Of a DNA stretch of 64,000 bases, positions 45,638 through 56,989 are shown in pieces (position 1 is the first letter of the stretch; each line of letters starts with the position of its first letter). Position numbers and translations under genes: made by a program. The DNA comes from Isoetes taiwanensis (Eukaryota > Streptophyta > Lycopodiopsida > Isoetales > Isoetaceae): positions 1 through 64,000 of the forward strand of contig JAJEKV010000165.1 in the NCBI GenBank assembly GCA_021234155.1, in the 5' to 3' direction. Under the pieces are notes generated by a model, which saw nothing but the letters and a program-made list of their open reading frames with translations, made no database searches and had not been told where the DNA came from.

Positions 45638-48550
45638 GAATCTAATTTCTGTAAGCCAGCTAGTAGACTTAGGCTACAAAGTCAATTTTGATTCAAAAGG
45701 TTGTAACATCTTTCTTGGAAATATATTAAAGTTTCATGCAAAACGAGTTGGCAATCTTTTCCAAATGGAAGCTTCTGCCTATGATGGCATTAATGCATTG
45801 ATTTCTTCAGAATTTGAACTCTGGCATGACAGACTGGCCCATACACATTGCAACAACCTGAAATACTTGGCCAAGAAGGGATGGCTAAAATGCAAAGATA
45901 TTAAATCAGACAACTTCAAGTGTGAGGGATGCATTCTTGGGAAAATAAATAGACTACCATTCAAACACTCTAAAACAAGAGCAAAGGATGTTCTTGAGTT
46001 AGTACATACCGACCTATGTGGGCCATTAAATGTGAAAGGAATGACAAATAAAAGATATTTCATATCATTTATTGATGATTTCAGTAGAAAATGCAAGGTT
46101 TACTGTTTAGAAAGAAAGTCTCAAGCATTAAATGCTTTCAAACAATATGTTCATGAAATGGAAAGAGAGATAGGAAGGAAATTGAAGTGCATTAGGTCTG
46201 ACAGAGGAGAAGAAGATTTATCAGCCAAATTCAGACTTTTTTGCATTGCTCATGGTATTAGAAGGCAACTAACCTGCAGGTACAGCCCCCAACAAAATGG
46301 AGTAGCTGAGAGGAAAAGCAGAACTATTATGGATGTTGTAAGATCCATGATCAAGAGGAGTGGCTTACCAAATTTCCTGTGGGAGGAAGCTTTAAAGGCT
46401 GCAATCATGATCCAAAATAAACTGCCTTCATCGAGCATCAAAGGTAACATACCTGATTTGTTATGGTCAAATGACAATGCTAGCATAGACTATGATTTTT
46501 TTAAAGCATATGGTTGTTTAGCATATGTACATGTACCAAAAGAATTGAGGCAGAAATTAGATGACAAAGCAAACATTGGCTATCTTGTGGGATATGATGA
46601 AGAATCAAAAGGTTATAGAGTATATGTACCAGAGAGCAAAACAATTGTCATTAGCAGAGACATATTATTTGACAAAGACAAGCATCAGAAAGCAGTTAGT
46701 GATGAAAGGGACAAGGATGAAACAAAGACACAGCAAGCCATAGACTTAGACTCAGATCAAGAAGAAGAGGACACGTTGGCAGAACCAAATGATGACACAA
46801 CTACTGAAAACAATGAGGCAGCAAATATTGAAAACAAAACTATACCATTAGGTGCCACCAGCAAAAGAAGAACTCAGGCAGAGAAGCTGCTGGAAAATGT
46901 ACATGAAAATGTTGACCATTATGGTAGGAATGAATTGGGAAGAAGCAGAAGGTTGGAAAGGCAACATATTGAATATGAACAAATTATGGGCATACTTGAA
47001 AATATATCAATACCACAGTCTTATGAGAAAGCAATTGAGAGTGAGCATAAGGAACAGTGGCTTAAAGCCATGAAGGATGAGTTAGAATCCTTTGAGAAAA
47101 CTCAGACATATGACTTAGTTGATTATCCTACCAGAGAAAATGTTATAGGTTGCAAATGGTTGTTTAAAATTAAGGAAAATGCAGATGGCAACAGGAAATA
47201 CAAGGCAAGACTTGTGGCAAAAGGATACACTCAAAGACAGGGCCTGGATTTTGATGATACATACTCTCCCATTGTGAAATTAACCAGCATTAGAACATTG
47301 CTTGCAATAGCAAATGCACAAGACCTTGAGCTACATCATATGGATGTAAAAACAGCCTTCCTAAATGCTAAACTGGAGGAAAAAGTTTTTATGCAATAAT
47401 CTCCAGGATTTGAGCAACAAATTAATAAAGTTTGGAGACTAAATAGAGCTGTGTACGGCCTGAAACACTCCTAGGGAGTGGTATGTATGCATGAATAATT
47501 TCCTTAAGGAACAAGGTTTTGAGAAACTCAAAAATGATGGCAACCTCTACAAAGATAAAACAAGGTGAAATTTTTGCATCATAGCCTTATATGTTGATGA
47601 TCATTATGGCAAAGAAATCAAATAAGTGTATTAAATCATTGCAAAGGGATCCTAAGTTCAAGGTTTGAAATGTCAGATTTAGGGGAACTAAGATATTTCT
47701 TGGGCATTGAAGTATGCAGAAACAGGGACCAAAAGATCTTGAAACTGCAGCAATCCAAACATATAGAAAACATGCTTAAAATATTCAACCTTATTGATGC
47801 ACATCCAGCAAAAAACCCTGCAGTACCAGGACATAGATTGACAGAAGAAAAAGAACTCACTGAAAGAGACATCAAAGAAATGGAGAATGTTCCATATAGG
47901 TCTTTGATTGGGTGTTTGCTATATCTGGCAAACAACACAAGACCAGACATCTCATATATTGTAAACATCTTGAGCAGGAGATGCCATAATCCGACCAAAG
48001 ACCATTGGATTGCAGGTAAAAGGGTTTTAAAGTATCTTAAGGGGACAAAAACACATGGAATAACATTCAATTCAGAAAATCTCCAGTTATGTGCATACAG
48101 TGATGCAGATTGGGGAAAAGACTTGTCAAATAGGAAATCCACATCTGGATTTGTTGTATTCCTAGGTGGAGGTGCTATTAATTGGAAAAGCAAAAAGCAG
48201 AATGCTATTGCCATGTCTTCAGCAGAAGCTGAGTACACAGCCTCATCATTAGTTGCCAGAGATATGCTGGTTAAGAAGATTGCTAGAGGAATTGAATTGC
48301 AAACTATCTGGTCCAACTCAAATTTTTCACTGACAGCCAGAGCTGCATTGCAATTGTGAAAAATCCAGTTCACCATGATAGAACCAAGCACATTGAATTA
48401 AACATTCACTTCATTCGAGATTTGGCTAGCAAACAGTATATTGAGATGGTGTATATTAACACAGCAAAACAGATTGCAGATGTCTTCACAAAAGCTCTTC
48501 TTGAAGCTAAGTTTAAACAGTTCAAGGTTGACATGCAAGTTACAGAATAG
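45606..48550 (+). pseudogene. copia pol: integrase, RT, RNase H remnants
   Basis: 45606-47399 is one long open frame. It has the pre-integrase zinc finger (HDRLAHTHCNNL, then CEGCILGK), and an integrase core with DDE residues in HTDLCGP, RSDRGEE and NGVAERKSR. The start of RT follows (GCKWLFKIK, ARLVAKGYTQ, HHMDVKTAFLNA). TAA at 47397-47399 stops it. The following 270 bp, with the RT active site YVDD near 47593, is broken by stops and shifts. RNase H resumes at 47670-48359 (YLGI-like start, AEAEYTA) and ends after another shift in 48356-48550 (ADVFTKAL). Confidence 0.9.
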
Positions 48551-48556
48551 TGTGAT

Positions 48557-48566
48557 GAAGGAGGAA
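48557..48566 (+). promoter_or_regulatory. polypurine tract
   Basis: GAAGGAGGAA lies immediately before the 3' LTR and would prime plus-strand synthesis. Confidence 0.8.
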
Positions 48567-49224
48567 TGTTGAATTTAGGGTTGAGTCATCACATATTCTG
48601 AAGACAAAATAATTCATTGATGTTGTATATACTGTGTACATAAGTTATACAGGGGATTGATCAGAAGTTGGCTAGCCCTAATGTGCAGTCCAGTGCAAAT
48701 AAAAACCATTGAACTTATAAAGGTTCTTATGCTAATGGTCTTTGCACCATATTCTCAATGGTTGGGTTTATCCCACATTAAATGGTTGGGTTTATCCCAT
48801 ATTTTTAGTGCTTGGGCCCGATACAATGGAGGGAAACTCCATATGAATAGGAGCTCGCTAGGCGGCCGATTCCTGTGCCATAACTGCCGAGATTCACACA
48901 ATAAGAGAACTAAGAGGCCGGTTTACGAATTGAACTGGTCTGGAGATCAATCTAAGGAGGAATTGCAGTTTGAATTGGAGCTCTGTGATTGTATTCACAA
49001 CGGGTCAAATTTGAGTCAATCCCATTTCTACAGTAACATTTGCTACAGTATTCCTAAGGTTCATTGTAATATTATTTCGAGTTAATATATTACCTTAGGA
49101 ATTGTTATTTCGAGTTAATATATTACCTTAGGAATTGTTATATCATGATGATTGTCTTGATGTTATCCATAAATTCATCAAGCAAGTTTGAAATAGATTG
49201 GAATTAGATTCTCTATTTCTAACA
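48567..49224 (+). repeat. copia 3' LTR
   Basis: 658 bp. The 33-bp excess over the 5' LTR is a perfect tandem duplication starting TATTTCGAGTTAAT at 49073-49105 and 49106-49138. Confidence 0.95.
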
Positions 49225-49706
49225 GTTCCCATTTCTATCTTTTGTAACTATTGTATGAATTCCAAGAAACACAATATTTCCTAAATTTCATTTCTATCTT
49301 TTGTAACTATTGTATGAATTCCAAGAAACACAATATTTCCTCGATTCCATGAAGTTTCTGCATAAAAGAAATGGCATCACCAATCTTCTATTTGATGTTA
49401 TGATTCATTGGGTTATTACCTAATCTTATATATGATTGATGTTTAAATCAGATCTTACCATTTGACTCAATACCAAATTCCGACTTGGAATTTGTATATA
49501 CATGCAGGAAGGAATGTACAATGGCAGCTTAGTGAAATCATTATGACAATGGCAGATCAGTGAAGATCACTAGGATATCAATGAAGATCATTAGGATATC
49601 TGCAGGAATTTCAAATTTGTGTTGCAAAACTAGACCACCTGTTATGGTGCTAGCAAGCCATGGTCACCGGACATATGAAACAAGGCATTTCTGTATACGT
49701 CTGGGA
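49225..49706. other. no gene seen; small tandem repeats
   Basis: Directly after the copia element a unit starting ATTTCTATCTTTTGTAACT is repeated twice (about 49230-49340). A shorter repeat (GAAGATCA-TAGGATATC) lies near 49560-49600. Confidence 0.45.
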
Positions 49707-49812
49707 CTTCTCAGTTCCTGGATCTCAACTGAGTCCATAGATCCAGAGGGGCTCATGTAAGGGGAGCGATCTGAACTTGCTACTCCTGCAACCTGCTTTG
49801 GATCCCGCCCTA
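49707..49812 (-). pseudogene. 74-residue family, copy F (internal deletion)
   Basis: Only the two ends of a family gene remain. GGATCCAAAGCAGG is near the former start, whose ATG has become GGG. The tail encodes a Ser-rich piece with SGSMDSVE in one frame. The middle is deleted. It lies just downstream of intact copy G on the same strand, so it is a local tandem duplicate that died. Confidence 0.75.
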
Positions 49813-49868
49813 GAGAAGAAGAGTAAGTTAAGTAAGAACAGCATTGGAGCTGTGTAACCTGGGGCTTT

Positions 49869-50093
49869 TCAATCCATGCCAAAAATTATATCCTGACTCT
49901 CAACTGAGTCCATAGATTCACAACGGCTCATGTAAGAAGAACAATCTGAACCTGAGTCTTCAGACGAAGACGAGGAGCCACTAAAATGCTTAAGCTTGCG
50001 CAACATAGATCTAATCGAACCTGCGAGCTCCAAAGCTATGGCAGCCTTCACTTGGCCTCTGCGTGCCTGCTTTTTGCACTTGGATCCTGCCAT
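49869..50093 (-). CDS. 74-residue small protein, copy G
   Basis: This intact single-exon frame has the usual 74 residues. It is the most diverged intact copy: Lys at 7, LELAGSIRSML in the helix, HFSGSSSSSEDSGSD in the acidic part and IIFGMD at the end. Changes are mostly conservative and the length is unchanged, which suggests the protein was kept by selection after duplication, though I cannot compute rates. The core promoter is a variant TATAAG box at 50188-50196. No recognised domain; the basic head RRGQVKAAI is conserved. Confidence 0.8.
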   Translation of the reverse strand: MAGSKCKKQARRGQVKAAIALELAGSIRSMLRKLKHFSGSSSSSEDSGSDCSSYMSRCESMDSVESQDIIFGMD

Positions 50094-50187
50094 AACTAAG
50101 ATGTAATGAAGAACGCCTGAATTGAGAACTCTGAAGAAGAGAAGGAGGAAGCGGATGCTGTTGTTGGATCAAGCATGCAATGGCCAT

Positions 50188-50196
50188 CTTATAAAG
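50188..50196 (-). promoter_or_regulatory. TATA-like box, copy G
   Basis: CTTTATAAG on the minus strand, about 95 bp before the start codon. The conserved block upstream reads TACTTACAAGTTGGAAC near 50228-50244. Confidence 0.6.
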
Positions 50197-50289
50197 CAAG
50201 TGTAAATTGTAAAGCACATGGTCTGTTCCAACTTGTAAGTACATCTTGCTCAATTTTTTATGTTGCCATGACCATTTAAGCACATGACT

Positions 50290-52253
50290 TGTCTTGTTTT
50301 CTTAAACAACCTCATATTGTTTAAGCTATTGTCCTTTACTGGCCTCATGGCATTCATAATGCACTATCAAAGGGCAGATGGCCACAGTCTAATCTCAAAA
50401 GACAAGTTGTGGCTAGCGCAGCAGACAGTTTCAACATGTTGTCACGAATTCATTCTTTAGACTGGTCTATGCATATCAGCTATTGACTTCTGATTATAGA
50501 ATGGTTGTTCCCATGTTGCTTGTCGCGGTTTTGTAGACGATGTCAACTTAAACTCTAGTTATAATTGTGTCATATGCTTGTTATACATTAAGAACAAGCC
50601 AAATCATGTTGGAGATGATGATGCTGATACTGGGACTCCTGCTCATTAAGCAATTTGTAATTTGTGAAGCACATGGTTTGTTCCAAGCTGTCAGTACTGC
50701 CGTTCAATTGCTGTTTTCCTTAAAATTCATGTGTAATAAGCACATGCTGTTCCAAGACAGCCATGCTTCATTTTTTATGTCAAGGTGGTTGTCCTGATCT
50801 GAAAATGCATCTGCCTAAAATAATCATCCTTAGCTCACATCTGCTTGAAGATGCCACTCAAACAGCACTTATGAGCATCTCCTTATCCAAGGCCACACAG
50901 TTATTTAAAAAACATCCCTTCAATGTCTATACTACTTATAGCAAAATGTGTCGAATTGAAACGCACTATGCTATTCTAATCAAAGGTGTCTTTGCTCCAC
51001 GTCATGTAAAAAGCCTTAAAGGTTCGCTGCTTATATGCATGGACAATGTATAGCCATCTGTGAGCTTTGTTGCATTCTTGTGAATCTAAGAATATCATTG
51101 CTTCTTGCTCTTCATTGGCTATCATAATTGGAAATGCCCATGTGCACCTATTGCATAATGGGCAAATAATTAACCAGCCACTTACAACTTGACTCCTTCC
51201 CACTTACAGTCGGTTTCCAATAACATTAATCTCAAAAGCACAGTTAACATAAACATTCTCACTGTTTAGTTTCCATCAACAAAGAAAGTAGAAAACAATT
51301 TCCTCTCGTGGTACATCTTAAGTGACTTATCAATTGAAGCTGTTTAAGGGGCACAAGACCAATGATTTGCTCAAAAATGTCAGCCTGAAATAGCATATGA
51401 AATTGACCTGCAAGAATTAGAAGAATAGACTTTATTGAAATTATGCAAGTATATGTAATACCTGATATTAGCAGCTCATTGATATTGCAAAAGAAACACC
51501 AAGCTGGGGAGATACTTTTGTGGACGCTTATATGCTATGTATGCTCTAAAGACTGGCCTCTCTTGACAAGTATGATCTTACTGGTATCAGGCTGTTCATG
51601 GCTAGGTGACAGTTGTGGTTTAAAAGATAACATACAAAATATACCAAATGGTCTACAATAAAAATAGGAGTAGAAAGTAAACCGAAAGACCAACTACTAG
51701 AGATGGTACTAGGAATCTTGAGTACCGTTTACATGAGAAACATACTTATACTGGTCAACTCAAATCCTTGAGCCTTCTCTGCTAGAACGTGATCCTCTGA
51801 TCTTAAAGATTTGGCAGATTTTATTCATTCCTCAGCTCTAACTGCGAGGCAAAGTTTAATTGACTAATAACATTGCATTGCTGAAATCAAATTGGACGTT
51901 GCCAATGAAGTGAATGCAATAAATATGAGCAAAAATCTTGTATTTATTTTCTCAAGTAAGAACATTGCAGATCAAAGTCATGTAGCACAACAAAAGGTGA
52001 CTGAACGAGTTGGAGCAAAAAACATGTACTGACTTTTCAACATATAATAACAGTGCAGATCAGAAATCATTTAGCAGTGCGAAACATATCTGCCGGGCAA
52101 AGGCCGATTTGCTGCTTCCAGTAGTGATTCCCTTGGAGTGGCTCTCATTTAACTGGAAAGAACGCTCTGCCAACAGCGAGCACCAGATGCGGTGCACACC
52201 ATTGGCCATGGAAATAAGGAACAGCATTGGAGCTGTGTAACATTTGGGGCTTC
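50290..52253. other. no gene seen; promoter relic near 50670-50725
   Basis: CACATGGTTTGTTCCAAGC with GTCAGTACTGC near 50670-50715 is a decayed copy of the family's upstream block with no gene or TATA box attached. Short frames at 50567-51053 and elsewhere lack motifs. Bases 51950-52253 are the shared 3' flank of gene H (ATTGCAGATCA, ATATCTGC, GGCCATGG). Confidence 0.4.
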
Positions 52254-52478
52254 TTAGTCCATGCCCCAAATTAGATCCTGGCTCTCAATTGAATCCATAG
52301 ATCCACAGCGGCTCACGTAAGAAGAGCAATCTGAACCTGATTCTTGAGATGTAGATGAGGAGCCACTAGAATGCTTGAGCTTGAGAATAACAGATCTGAT
52401 AGAACCCAAGAGCTCTGAAGCTATTGCAGCCTTCACTTGACCCCTGCGTGCCTGCTTTCTGCACTTGGATCCTGCCAT
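52254..52478 (-). CDS. 74-residue small protein, copy H (reference copy)
   Basis: Intact single-exon frame with the best promoter of the family. The protein starts MAGSKCRKQARRGQVKAAIA, so residues 4-17 are strongly basic. Residues 18-36 form a likely amphipathic helix (LLGSIRSVILKLKH). Residues 37-74 are Ser/Asp/Glu-rich with two Cys and end LIWGMD. I chose the start codon because all copies align from here and upstream ATGs are not shared. No signal peptide, membrane segment or known domain is visible, and I do not recognise the family. Neighbours are other copies in the same orientation. TATA box at 52561-52570. Confidence 0.82.
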   Translation of the reverse strand: MAGSKCRKQARRGQVKAAIASELLGSIRSVILKLKHSSGSSSTSQESGSDCSSYVSRCGSMDSIESQDLIWGMD

Positions 52479-52560
52479 AGCTAAGCTTTTAAGAAGAATG
52501 CCGGAAGAGAACTGAAGAAGAGAAGCAGAGAGGATGATCTTGTTGGAGCTAGCACTATGG

Positions 52561-52570
52561 CTTTTATAGG
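52561..52570 (-). promoter_or_regulatory. TATA box, copy H
   Basis: CCTATAAAAG on the minus strand, 83 bp before the start codon, predicts a leader of roughly 50 nt. The upstream block CTTACAAGTTGCAAC lies near 52605-52619. Confidence 0.78.
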
Positions 52571-54612
52571 CTAGAGCAATTGTAAATTATAAAACCACAT
52601 GGCCTGTTGCAACTTGTAAGAACATGTTGCTCAATTATTATGCTCCCATGAGTTGCACATGCTCTGCCAAGTACTTGTCGTGCTTCTTTGAACCACCTCG
52701 TGCTGCCCTCATACCCATTCATACTGTGGCTGCCCTTATGATCTGAAAGACAGATTCTGCCTTACGTCTTAGAAATGGGAGACAACTTGTTGCAAAATTT
52801 TAAAGATTATTTACATCAGTTATTATGCATCACTGACTGTGCATGCAATAGGAATTGTCGCATTTTTGGAGACAAATGTCTCGCACTGCCCTGCCACTAA
52901 ATTATATCGTTCATAGTCTGGTGGACTACATCGTATTTGTGTATTTCCAAATGATGCGCTAGTTAAGAAATCCTATAGTTAAGCATTTTTCCTACGCCAG
53001 CAAGGTCATTAACAAATTAGCTGTGCACATGCAGATACAACTTTGTCATTGTCAGTTGTTTATGTTTGTAGGATTTGACTTAAATAAAAGATTCTGTTCG
53101 CAGTAAACTAGATGCACAGTAAACTAGAGCTCACAACCAAGATCTATTTCTCGCAAAATGATGGTGCCTATTTCTAGTGCCCTGTTTAATAACTATGAAG
53201 GTTGTAGTACTCTAGTTGACATTCTAATAAGAGAAATTGGATCACTGCAGTATAATATCCGGCGACCATGGCCATTATTGAAACTATAACCCAGTGTCTG
53301 AATGCGTTCATGCTTTTCGAACATTACCTTGGCTTATGTCTGAGGACTAAAAAACGTGGCATTTTTTCACTCGTTAGCAATAGGGTCCAATTGTGTCCTG
53401 GTTACAAAACAACTACTTAATCAGCCTGCTGACAAGCTTCAAAAAATCAAAACTTTCCTTAAACATTTCCTTCTATATGTTAAGCACTTTCAAGCTTCAT
53501 GAATGCTCAGGCCTTTTCTATCATCAGTATGTGACGATTTGATCCTCAGGACATGATAGGCTTTAGCTAGAACTTACTAATGTATTTGTTATACATCTAG
53601 AGAAGAACGATGTACTATTTACGCAAAGCCAACGATGTGTCTTTGTCTGAATCATTAATAAATCAGAGATGGCAAGCAATATGCCTCACACACTCCTTTT
53701 TACATGTTAGACCATCTACTGCTTCATGTTGCCTTGCGTAAATCCTTGCTGTTTCAGATATGCTCAGATTTGCTCTTTAGGTTTTATGAAACTGGCTAAT
53801 TTACAATATAGCTACTATGTTTATCACTACCAATATTTAATTGTTGACATTCAACTAGAATGAAAGATTGGAGCAAAAATCTAATTGAGCTTGTATTAAA
53901 AATTCAACACATAGGAACAATGGATGAAAAACTCATTGTGGCACAACATAAAAGGAAGCTTCGTGTACTGTCCAGAAATGCAGAGAGATGTCCATCAAGA
54001 ACCTTAGAACCTGACATGGAGCTGCAGGCAAGAACCATAGCTATGGACATTCAGAACAAGTGCATTTCCAAGGCACTAATTTTGATTCTTCTCCTGTCAA
54101 CGTTCTTGTTCTATCCTACATAAATCCTCTTATAATGCAGCCATCTTCTAAAATAAATAATTGTCCAATAACAGATGGAGATGGCTGGCTAAAATTAGCG
54201 TCACACATACATCAATTATTACTAGCACATAGCAAAAAAAATTTTCTAGATCCTTAATTGTGTTCCGTTAAAATGTATGGTTTCATTAGTTCCTACTCTA
54301 TGAATTGCAAGCAAATTCTGACATCTTGGACGTTTGTTTAATAGACAACGCAAAATTGGGGCAAAAAGCTTGTATTTTGATTGTTCAACAATTTAATAAC
54401 ATTGCAGATCAAAATCTTTTAGCACAGCGTAAACATATCTGCACGATGATGGTAGAGGATTAGAAGACCTGTGTGGTTCTTCCAGCAGTCATTTCCTTGA
54501 AGTTGATCTCCATTACCAGGGATTACTGAAGCTGAGCACCAGATACGGTGCAGGGCATGGCCATGGACATTTCAGAACAGCATAGAAGCTGTACAAAGCT
54601 GTTTGGGGCTTC

Positions 54613-54837
54613 TTAGTCCATGCCACAAATTAAATCCTGGCTCTCAACTGAGTCCATAGATCTGCACCGGCTCATGGGAGGAGAGCAATCTGAACCTGAT
54701 TCCTGAGATGTAAATGAAGAGCCACTAGAATGCTTGAGCTTGCGAATAACAGATCTAATAGAACCCACGAGCTCTGAAGCTATTGCAGCCTTCACTTGAC
54801 CCCTGCGTGCCTGCTTTCTAAACTTGGATCCTGCCAT
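54613..54837 (-). CDS. 74-residue small protein, copy I (no TATA box)
   Basis: Intact frame encoding the same protein as copies C and E. The open frame could be extended to an upstream ATG at 54945, but that extension lies in promoter-derived sequence and is absent from the sisters, so I start at 54837. The TATA box is lost by a deletion different from that in copy E: TATGGCT joins CGATTGTAAAAGC near 54902. Coding sequence remains intact, implying recent promoter loss or a different start site. Confidence 0.75.
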   Translation of the reverse strand: MAGSKFRKQARRGQVKAAIASELVGSIRSVIRKLKHSSGSSFTSQESGSDCSPPMSRCRSMDSVESQDLICGMD

Positions 54838-55637
54838 AGCTATAAGAATGCCGGAATTGAAGAATGCTGGATGATGTGTTGGATTGGATCTAGCAGTATG
54901 GCTCGATTGTAAAAGCAAATGATTTGTTACAACTTGTAAGGACATGTTGGTCCATTCTATTATTTGCTGCCAAATGTCGTGTTCATTTTGTCATTTGCTA
55001 GTCGATGCTTATCCTCTGTGGACCATCTATGTAAAAGTGCACCAAGTCCACTAGAAATGTGGTTGAATTTCTATTCTATACTTTAACAGTAGGTGTTCAG
55101 ACGGCATCCTTGAATAAACAAGAGAATTTTGAGTTTATTTTTCAATAGCACATCACATTCATTATTATTATTCATGTCGTTTCTGAATAGAGTCGTGCCA
55201 AAATTGACTAGAAGGAAATGTTATTGTTGAATCTATAACAATGGTCTATAAAAAGGTCACTGCAATTTGTAGACACAAATTAAAATATGGTATGTGATAG
55301 TTGTGATATGGTATGGTCATGTGCTAGTTGTGATAGGTAATGGCTGTTAAATTATGCTTTGTCCTTCTAGCAAGAATGCATTAAACACAAGACTTTTGAA
55401 GTTTCAAAGATGGTTTAATCATAATTATTATGCATCATTGATTGATGTGCATGCAGAAACACTGTCCCCATTTTTTAGACAATGTCTCATATTGCCACTA
55501 GATTACGTCATCATAGTCTAATAGGCGACATTTTATTTGCTGCTAGATGTAATGTCTAGAAAGGGAAAAAAAATCTTAAGCATTTGAAACCAACTAAGCC
55601 ATTAACAAATTAGCTTTCAAATGCACATGCACACAAT

Positions 55638-55672
55638 TGTCATTATCGTCCATGGAGACTAATAAGCTTATG
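55638..55672 (-). mobile_element. LINE-type 3' tail remnant (duplicate of 34.9 kb)
   Basis: On the minus strand CCCATAAGCTTATTAGTC and CATGGACGATAA match the LINE end. It lies just below the orphan promoter at 55881, as its partner does in segment Z. Confidence 0.5.
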
Positions 55673-55880
55673 GGCACAAGGCATGCTATACAAAGATACA
55701 TTAATGTCAGTTTTAATGCAATGTAAAGAAGAATGTGTGAGTAGTTAATATGATTGTTAAAAAAGAGAACCACACATTTGCAATGAAGTGCAAAACACTT
55801 TTTCTTATCATGGAAGATGATGCACGAATTGAGAACTAGAGAAGAGGGGGGAGGTTTATGTGTTGGATCTAGCACTATGG

Positions 55881-55890
55881 CTTTTATAAG
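55881..55890 (-). promoter_or_regulatory. orphan family promoter with intact TATA box
   Basis: CTTATAAAAG in the full family context (GCACTATGG below, TGTAAAAGCACATGG above) is retained, but no family coding sequence follows. Instead come leader-like GAATTGAGAACT and then unrelated sequence. A transcript from here would have no recognised gene. Confidence 0.6.
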
Positions 55891-56989
55891 GCAAGTGCAA
55901 AATGTAAAAGCACATGGTTTGCTGCAAGTTGTAAGGACATGTTGATTAAATTATTGTTATTTTGCAATAAGATGCACGTGCACATAAGCACATGCCATGC
56001 CAACTAAGATATTTATAGTGTTTCTTTAAACAACCTAGTGTTATCATTTGCTATATCCTTTGTGGTGGCACTTTAAACATCGCACAATGATAATCAAAGG
56101 GTAAAATTGTGGCCATGATAATGTATTTTATTAGGAATGTGAGTCAATTTCTATTCTTTACTTTGTTGGTAGGTGCTAAGGCTGACAATCTTGAATAAAC
56201 AAGAGAAGTTTAAGCTTATTGTTGAATTATTACATTTATTATGTATATCAATTGTTCATTTTGAGATTATTGAAGAATCTTGCAGAATCCACCTATTACA
56301 ATGGTATATATAAGGGCAGTGCAATTCTAGACTAAAAAATCGACTTGTTTCTCAATATATATTGTCCCATGTCCTTGCCTTGATAGGCAATGGATGTTAG
56401 ATTATGCTTTTTTCTGCTGGCAAGAAAACTTGTAAAGTTCAAACATGTTTTACAATACAATCATCAAGTAAAATTTAGCGCGTGTGCTGTAGAAGTTGTC
56501 TGCATTTTGGAGACAATAATTCATACTGCCATGATATTGTGTCATTCATTGTCTGGTGGACTATATTTTATTTGTTGCTAAATGATACTCCTATAACAAA
56601 TAAACATTAATTAAGCATTTGAAACTAGCTAAGCCATTAACAAATTAGTTATTGTGTGCCCTTGCATATGCATCACTCTCTTGCCAGGTTTTGCCTCCAA
56701 ATCCCAAATTGTTGTGGAAAGGATTATTGAGTCCCTGTTTGGATTCTAAGCAACCAAAATGCCCTTCGAGCAACACTTCTCTCTTGCCTACACTCTCCCA
56801 CTAGGGTTTTCCATCCAAGCCCCAAATTGTTGTGTGAAGGATGTTTCTGCGTCCCCATTTGTTATTCTAAGCATCCAAGATGCCCTTCAAGCAACACCTC
56901 TGCTTTGCCCTAATCTCTGCCTTGACCTCATCCTGCAACCCTCAAACACCTATAACAACTTCTCTGCCCCCTACCCCAGTCCAATTTAG

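Larger units (their letters stand above)
43706..49224 (+). mobile_element. complete Ty1/copia LTR retrotransposon, coding region decayed
   Basis: The element is 5519 bp, with LTRs starting TGTTGAATTT and ending TTTCTAACA. It is bracketed by GTTCT (43701-43705) and GTTCC (49225-49229), a 5-bp target duplication with one mismatch. A primer site TTGGTATCATAG (44331-44342), complementary to initiator tRNA-Met, follows the 5' LTR. A purine tract GAAGGAGGAA (48557-48566) precedes the 3' LTR. The order gag, protease, integrase, RT, RNase H is that of copia. The LTRs differ by about a dozen substitutions, indicating a fairly recent insertion. Confidence 0.95.

Noticed and set aside
47636-48391. 251-codon minus-strand frame
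   Set aside because: It is antisense to the conserved copia RNase H domain.
43706-49224. Integrated pararetrovirus
   Set aside because: LTRs, primer site, target duplication and copia domain order with integrase before RT fit a Ty1/copia retrotransposon.
54613-54945. A 110-residue version of gene copy I starting at 54945
   Set aside because: The added 36 residues come from promoter-derived sequence that is not coding in the sister copies.
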